This document shows positions 60,063-64,000 of a stretch of DNA of 64,000 nt, piece after piece. Below the pieces are notes generated by a model. That model was not told the origin of the DNA and did no database searches. It saw only the letters and a program-made list of their open reading frames with translations. The DNA comes from SHZI01 sp963802215 (lineage in GTDB: Bacteria; Pseudomonadota; Gammaproteobacteria; Steroidobacterales; GCA-2729495). The stretch covers positions 496,001 to 560,000 of the forward strand of contig CAWDHQ010000002.1 of the NCBI GenBank assembly GCA_963802215.1. Direction: 5' to 3'. The translations under genes and the position numbers were made by a program. The first letter of the stretch is position 1. Every line of letters begins with the position of its first letter.

Positions 60063-60509
60063 CTAGTCTCCGCTCCTGGTCGCGCAGTTCCAGGTATTGG
60101 CGTCGCACTGCGGCGCTGCCGACCGGCCTGGCGGGTTATCACCCGGGCAACTGTTTTCGAGCGGCGTCAGCTGGCCGCCAATGACGAGCGCGGTGATCAC
60201 GAGGTTGCCGTCCGGGCAGCGCGTCATCACGGCGCTCACGTCCGCGGACCATGCCGGATCCCCGCGCCGGGGCGGGCCCGGCCGGTAAGGCAGCTTGTCG
60301 CGCCCGAGGTCGTCATAGACACGCAACGTCAGCGTGCTGTCCGCGGCGGGGGGGCGCGGCGGCGCAGGTGCCGTGCCGGTGTTCCAGGGTGTCGCGCTGC
60401 TGCCCGGCTTCGCTGGCGGTGCAACCTGCGCCGCTGCCGGTAGTGTGGCCACCACCAGTCCGAGCAGGGCCAGCGTGGCGCGCGTCCGATCACCCGTGTG
60501 GCGAAACAC
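60063..60509 (-). CDS. Hypothetical secreted protein
   Basis: A 148-residue protein with a signal peptide (about 1-27, ending AAA), a Pro-rich spacer and a small domain with four Cys (TRCPDG, NSCPGD, PQCD, WNCA) that could form two disulfides. I do not recognise the family. GTG start at 60509 with GAGG only a few bases ahead, five bases after the stop of the alpha/beta hydrolase gene, so probably co-expressed with it. Confidence 0.6.
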   Translation of the reverse strand: MFRHTGDRTRATLALLGLVVATLPAAAQVAPPAKPGSSATPWNTGTAPAPPRPPAADSTLTLRVYDDLGRDKLPYRPGPPRRGDPAWSADVSAVMTRCPDGNLVITALVIGGQLTPLENSCPGDNPPGRSAAPQCDANTWNCATRSGD

Positions 60510-60514
60510 GATCC

Positions 60515-61459
60515 TCAGCCTCCGCTGTCGAGCCAGGTCCGGACATCCCGGGCGATGACGGGGCCGGCCTCGTCAGCGGCCATGTGGCCCACCCCGGGGT
60601 AGGTGATGACCCGCACCTCCGGTGCATTGACCAGCATCTTGCGCAGTTCCTCGGCCTGCCCGACCGGCGCCTGCGGATTCTTCTCTCCCCAGAGGATCAG
60701 CGTCGGGACGCGCACGCTGGCGGTCACGCTGGCGAGGTCGGTGCTGGAGTAGGTCCGGAGCCGCGCGAGTATTGCCGCGCGCTGGCCTTCCCGGAGCCAC
60801 ATCTCGTACCACTGGTCCGTGAGTTTGTCGTCCACCTTGCCGGGATCGCCAAAGCGGCTCGTCAGCATGAACTTCGCCAGCGCCCGGGGCGTGATGTACT
60901 CGAGGATATTGGCAATGCGCGGGACGCTGCGTCCGGACTGCTGCATGCTCCGGCCTTCCAGGGCGCCCGGGCTCAACAGGATTAGCCGTTCGACGCGCTC
61001 AGGGTGTGCCGCGGCGTAGTGCATCGCCACCGTCCCGCCGAGCGACGTGCCGCCGATGGAAAACCGGGTCAGCCCCAGGGCGTCAACGAAGCGCCCGGTC
61101 AGTTGTACCGTGCGTTCCAGGCTGTAGTCCCCCGTGGGATCCGGACCGGTCAACCCATGGCCCGTCATGTCGAAGCGCAGGATGCGGTGCTCGTCCTTGA
61201 GCACGTCCACCCAACCGTCCCAGCTGAGGAGGCTGCCGAAATTGGCGTGGATCAGGACGAGCGGCGGCCCGCTGCCCTCGTCCCGGTAGTGAATACGCAC
61301 GCCGTCCACGTTGAGATACCTGGAGGCGGGGGTGGCGTACCTGGCCTCGAGGACTTCCGCCGGGATGTCCCGGTAGACCCAGGCCGCCACCAGGAAGGCG
61401 ACGGTACCCAGGACCAGCAAGCCCCCGAGGCTCCAGGCCAGATAGCGCAGCCACTTCAT
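60515..61459 (-). CDS. Membrane-anchored alpha/beta hydrolase
   Basis: A 314-residue hydrolase with an N-terminal membrane helix (about 9-29). The fold shows oxyanion region LIHANFGS, nucleophile elbow GGTSLGG (Ser), acid candidate in LILWGEKNPQ and catalytic His in GVGHMAADE. The usual HGxPG is HANFG here. Likely an esterase or lipase-like enzyme facing the periplasm. ATG 61459; the upstream open frame runs through the Ala-rich gene and is not coding. Confidence 0.85.
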   Translation of the reverse strand: MKWLRYLAWSLGGLLVLGTVAFLVAAWVYRDIPAEVLEARYATPASRYLNVDGVRIHYRDEGSGPPLVLIHANFGSLLSWDGWVDVLKDEHRILRFDMTGHGLTGPDPTGDYSLERTVQLTGRFVDALGLTRFSIGGTSLGGTVAMHYAAAHPERVERLILLSPGALEGRSMQQSGRSVPRIANILEYITPRALAKFMLTSRFGDPGKVDDKLTDQWYEMWLREGQRAAILARLRTYSSTDLASVTASVRVPTLILWGEKNPQAPVGQAEELRKMLVNAPEVRVITYPGVGHMAADEAGPVIARDVRTWLDSGG

Positions 61460-61513
61460 GGCGGGACTATAGCAGGGGCCCTCCGGAGCCCATAAATCCG
61501 GACTCCATAAACA

Positions 61514-61539
61514 ACAGGGGCCGCAATTGCGGCCCCTGT
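61514..61539 (-). terminator. Terminator-like perfect 26-bp palindrome
   Basis: ACAGGGGCCGCAA and its exact complement form a 26-bp palindrome 26 bases after the stop of the Ala-rich lipoprotein gene. Read leftward it is followed by TGTTTATGG, a weak U-rich tract. It separates that gene from the alpha/beta hydrolase. Confidence 0.7.
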
Positions 61540-61565
61540 CTTCGTCACCTGACTGAAGCAATCGA

Positions 61566-61928
61566 TCAGGGAGTCGTCGTCGCCTCTGCAGCGTCCGCGG
61601 CGGCCTCGCCTGCAGCCTCGGCAGCGGCGCCAGCGTCGGCGGCGGCACCAGCAGCCGCGTCGGCGGCGCCAGCGGCGGCATCGGCAGCGGCATCGGCGGC
61701 GCCAGCGGCAGCATCAGCCGTCGCCTCGCCAGCCGCCTCGACAGCCGCACCGGCAGCGTCGGCGGCAGCGCCAGCAGCTTCACCCGCAGCATCGGCGGCT
61801 TCGGCAGCGCTTTCCATCGCCTGGTCGGCAGACTCTGCCGCCTGCTCGGCGGGCTTGCCACCGCAGCCTGCGATCATTACCAGCGCCATTGGCAGGGCAA
61901 GCCATGCCTGACGAATCGTAGTGCTCAT
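61566..61928 (-). CDS. Alanine-rich repeat lipoprotein
   Basis: A 119-residue protein with lipobox MIAGC (Cys22). From about residue 32 to 115 it is almost only Ala, Glu, Asp, Gly in short repeats (AADAA, AAGAA), predicted as one long helix. It may be a periplasmic spacer or coiled-coil lipoprotein like Lpp, or a disordered surface protein; no domain is recognised. ATG 61928 precedes the lipoprotein signal. Upstream is a perfect hairpin GGCCAGA-N4-TCTGGCC (61961-61978). Confidence 0.72.
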   Translation of the reverse strand: MSTTIRQAWLALPMALVMIAGCGGKPAEQAAESADQAMESAAEAADAAGEAAGAAADAAGAAVEAAGEATADAAAGAADAAADAAAGAADAAAGAAADAGAAAEAAGEAAADAAEATTTP

Positions 61929-62264
61929 CGGTCGTCCTCCTGTATCCACAACTTTGAAACGGCCAGACTCTTCTGGCCTGAAAAACGGCCAGCCAGCATT
62001 CGGTAGCTACCCAACCCGGACCACCCCGTCCGGGAGGGCGGCGAACCGCCACCGGTTCCCATCCCTCGAAACGCCTGCTGACAGCCGGCAGGCGCGCAAA
62101 GCATACACCAAAAGCCGCGCCAGCCGTTGCCTGTCGTGGCACTGCGCCATGGCAGAGCCTGCTCCGGAGGTGGTGCCTGCAGGATGCCGACTTGCCGACA
62201 AATATTGACGTGACGTCGCTATCCTCTCATGCTCCGCACGACTGTTCGGTGCAAAGGCAGCAAC
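61929..62264. promoter_or_regulatory. Divergent intergenic region
   Basis: About 335 bases without a gene between the Ala-rich lipoprotein (-) and the ABC permease (+). The clear element is the inverted repeat GGCCAGA-CTCT-TCTGGCC (61961-61978), followed by another CGGCCAG; it could be an operator for the lipoprotein gene. No convincing -10/-35 pair was found on either strand. Confidence 0.35.
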
Positions 62265-63416
62265 GTGTTCATCGCACTCCGGGATCTTGCCTATGCAAAG
62301 GGCCGTTTTGCCCTCATGGGCCTGGTGGTGGCACTCGTCGCCTACCTGATGACATTCCTCTCGGGACTGTCCGGCGGCCTCATCAGTAACAACGTGTCGG
62401 GACTGATCGCCGCGCCGGCCAGTCACTTTGCCTTTCAGTACGACGATCGCCCCACCTTCCGCTCGAGCCTGGTGGACCGGGCCATGTGGGAGGGCTGGCT
62501 GGCGCGCCCGGGCGTCCGTCATGCCGAGCCCCTGGGTCATACGACATTCAATGGGCGCAACCAGCGCGATGAGCCGCTCGAGTTCGTGCTCTGGGGCATT
62601 CGCCCCGGCTCGTTCCTCGACGTGCCGGTGGCGAGCGGCGCTGGCGTGGGGGAGACTGACGCCGGTGTGGTCATTTCGAGCCTGCTCGCCGATCGCGGGG
62701 TGAAGATCGGGGACACGATCACCCTGGACAGGGTGCTGACCGAGCTGAAGGTTGTCGGCATTACTGCCGATGAGCGCAATTACGAGCACGCGCCGATCGT
62801 GTTCGCGACCCTGCCGAAATGGCAGGAGGCGACCTACGGCCCGCCGGGCGGAGCTCCTCCCGGGGAAAAGCTGCCCGACGTTGTGTTCGACTTTGCCAGC
62901 GCCGTGGCGCTGGACCTGGACCCGGCCATGACACCGGCGCAGATTGAAGCTGCGGATGCAGAACTCGGCACCACGACCCTCGACAAGGAGGCATCGTTCC
63001 AGACGTCGCCCGCCTACCAGGTCGAGGTATTCACGGTGGCGGCCATCCAGGCTTTCCTCGTCGTGACATCGGCAGTGCTCCTCGGCGCCTTTTTCCTGAT
63101 CTGGACCATTCAGCGGACTGCCGAGATCGGGCTCGTAAAGGCCTTGGGGGCATCAAACGGCTACCTGCTGCGGGATTCGCTGGGTCAGGCAATGCTCCTG
63201 CTTCTCGGTGGCCTGGCTGTCGGGGTCGGGCTTGCCCTCGTGAGTGGCGTTGCCTTCAAGGCAACGGCCGAGGCGGGCACGCCCTTCCAGTTCGAGCCAG
63301 CTACCGTCGTGGTGTCGGCGCTACTGCTGCTGGGCGCCGGCCTGCTGGGCGGCGCGGTGTCGATTCGCCGTATCACATCCGTGGAGCCGCTGATTGCGCT
63401 GGGGAGAGACCGATGA
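62265..63416 (+). CDS. FtsX/DevC-type ABC permease
   Basis: A protein of about 383 residues with an N-terminal helix (about 16-36), a periplasmic domain and three C-terminal helices; coupling motif IQRTAEIGLVKALGASNGYLL. GTG 62265 is preferred over ATG 62229 because AAAGG stands seven bases ahead and the protein then begins at the usual FIALRDLAYAKGRFALMG. It overlaps the ATPase gene by ATGA. Likely a lipid or small-molecule exporter of the MacB/DevC class; no adaptor gene is seen inside the window. Confidence 0.88.
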   Translation: MFIALRDLAYAKGRFALMGLVVALVAYLMTFLSGLSGGLISNNVSGLIAAPASHFAFQYDDRPTFRSSLVDRAMWEGWLARPGVRHAEPLGHTTFNGRNQRDEPLEFVLWGIRPGSFLDVPVASGAGVGETDAGVVISSLLADRGVKIGDTITLDRVLTELKVVGITADERNYEHAPIVFATLPKWQEATYGPPGGAPPGEKLPDVVFDFASAVALDLDPAMTPAQIEAADAELGTTTLDKEASFQTSPAYQVEVFTVAAIQAFLVVTSAVLLGAFFLIWTIQRTAEIGLVKALGASNGYLLRDSLGQAMLLLLGGLAVGVGLALVSGVAFKATAEAGTPFQFEPATVVVSALLLLGAGLLGGAVSIRRITSVEPLIALGRDR

Positions 63417-64000
63417 GCCTCCGCGTCGAGGCCGTATCGCTCGTGCTGGGCGATGGAGACCAGCAGGTCCAGGCGCTCGACGGCGTCTCGTTGGATGTCG
63501 CTCCCGGGGAACTGCTGGCCGTCGTAGGGCCCTCCGGCTCGGGAAAGTCGAGCCTCCTGGCGGTCTGCGGCGCGCTGCGCAAGCCGACCTCCGGGAAGAT
63601 CCACGTGGGCGACATCGAGATCACGGCACTGAACCTGGAGCAGCAGACCCGCGTCCGCCGGGAAAGGATCGGCTTCGTCTTCCAGCAGTCCAACCTGCTG
63701 CCATCGCTCACCGTGCTGGACCAGCTCCTGCTCACCGTGCACCTGCGGGGCGCAAGCCCCGGCAGCGCTGCGCGCGACCGGGCGATGGGCCTGCTTCAGC
63801 AGGTTGGGATGGATACCCGCAGCCACCGCCGGCCCTCTGAATTGTCGGGTGGCGAGCGGCAGCGGGTGGGAATTGCCCGGGCCCTGATGTCGTCGCCCGG
63901 CGTGCTGCTGGTGGACGAGCCGACGTCCATGCTCGACCAGGCCCGCGGCCGGCAGATCGTCGCCCTGCTGCGCGGGCAATGTCACGAGCATGGCGTTGCG
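63413..64000 (+). CDS. ABC transporter ATPase (LolD/DevA-like), 3' end cut
   Basis: The first 196 codons of an ATPase that runs off the right edge. Walker A GPSGSGKS, Q-loop VFQQSNLLPSL, signature LSGGERQRVGIARA and Walker B VLLVDEPTSMLD are intact. It is coupled to the preceding permease (ATGA overlap). Same class as the ATPase at 47944. Confidence 0.9.
   Translation, partial: MSLRVEAVSLVLGDGDQQVQALDGVSLDVAPGELLAVVGPSGSGKSSLLAVCGALRKPTSGKIHVGDIEITALNLEQQTRVRRERIGFVFQQSNLLPSLTVLDQLLLTVHLRGASPGSAARDRAMGLLQQVGMDTRSHRRPSELSGGERQRVGIARALMSSPGVLLVDEPTSMLDQARGRQIVALLRGQCHEHGVA

Noticed and set aside
61600..61830. GCGGCGTCGGC-type tandem repeats, considered as a minisatellite or CRISPR
   Set aside because: They encode the in-frame Ala-rich part of a lipoprotein with a good signal; no spacer structure.

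Overview
The window is GC-rich, almost fully coding DNA from a Gram-negative bacterium, most likely a gammaproteobacterium related to the Xanthomonadales/Nevskiales/Steroidobacterales. The evidence is TonB-dependent receptors, many outer-membrane lipoproteins, MsrPQ, a sigma-54 activator, an E. coli-type LexA box, a VPLPA-type CTERM protein, and REP palindromes with a GTAG head. I cannot name genus or species. No rRNA, tRNA, CRISPR array, integrase or transposase was seen, so it reads as core chromosome with dispersed REP elements.

Layout. 1-3697 (-): Gld-type ABC exporter (ATPase, permease, GldG-like, DUF4340). 3788-7771 (-): MFS permease and a two-domain M16 peptidase. 7858-10162 (+): proline iminopeptidase and a dihydroorotase. 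10205-15798 (-): large TonB receptor, cadherin-like repeat protein, small beta-barrel. 16201-21815 (+): NmrA-like protein, BtuB-like receptor, TMEM220 protein, GH3-family adenylating enzyme, VPLPA-CTERM protein. 21835-22914 (-): nitrilase-fold protein lacking its catalytic Cys. 23040-28967 (+): GltD/ferredoxin fusion, 2-oxoacid:acceptor oxidoreductase alpha and beta, dienelactone hydrolase lipoprotein, PGPGW protein. 28964-29701 (-): CnoX-like thioredoxin. 29702-30088: a non-coding interval with a candidate sigma-54-driven small RNA. 30089-31954 (+): two-PAS sigma-54 activator. 31984-36495 (+): CDP-alcohol phosphatidyltransferase, HAD phosphatase, DacB, GlnK, AmtB. 36504-38959 (-): MsrQ, MsrP, DUF547. 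39008-46680: small Cys-rich lipoprotein, TPR/TonB-C protein, MsrA, degenerate HD-GYP, YceI lipoprotein, di-heme oxidoreductase, LexA-box-controlled radical SAM protein. 46776-51492 (+): MacAB-like exporter split over four genes, then a DUF4157 protein. 51514-61928 (-): holin-like protein, two-component pair, LuxR regulator, sirtuin, GST, second degenerate HD-GYP, two cytochromes c, alpha/beta hydrolase, Ala-rich lipoprotein. 62265-64000 (+): a second FtsX-type ABC transporter, cut by the window end.

How the genes work together. Envelope export and assembly dominate (three ABC systems, three outer-membrane barrels, DacB). Methionine-sulfoxide repair is represented twice (MsrPQ in the envelope, MsrA). 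Nitrogen sensing is the classic glnK-amtB pair. Phosphatidylglycerol synthesis is suggested by the CDP-alcohol transferase and HAD phosphatase pair. The most interesting locus is 29781-30088. A near-consensus -24/-12 promoter points away from a sigma-54 activator gene into a roughly 170-nt RNA whose three hairpins show C-rich loops and which ends in an intrinsic terminator. This resembles the Qrr/LuxO arrangement but carries C-rich anti-Shine-Dalgarno loops. A second theme is a family of REP/REPIN elements; in three of five cases the REP supplies the stop codon of the preceding gene.
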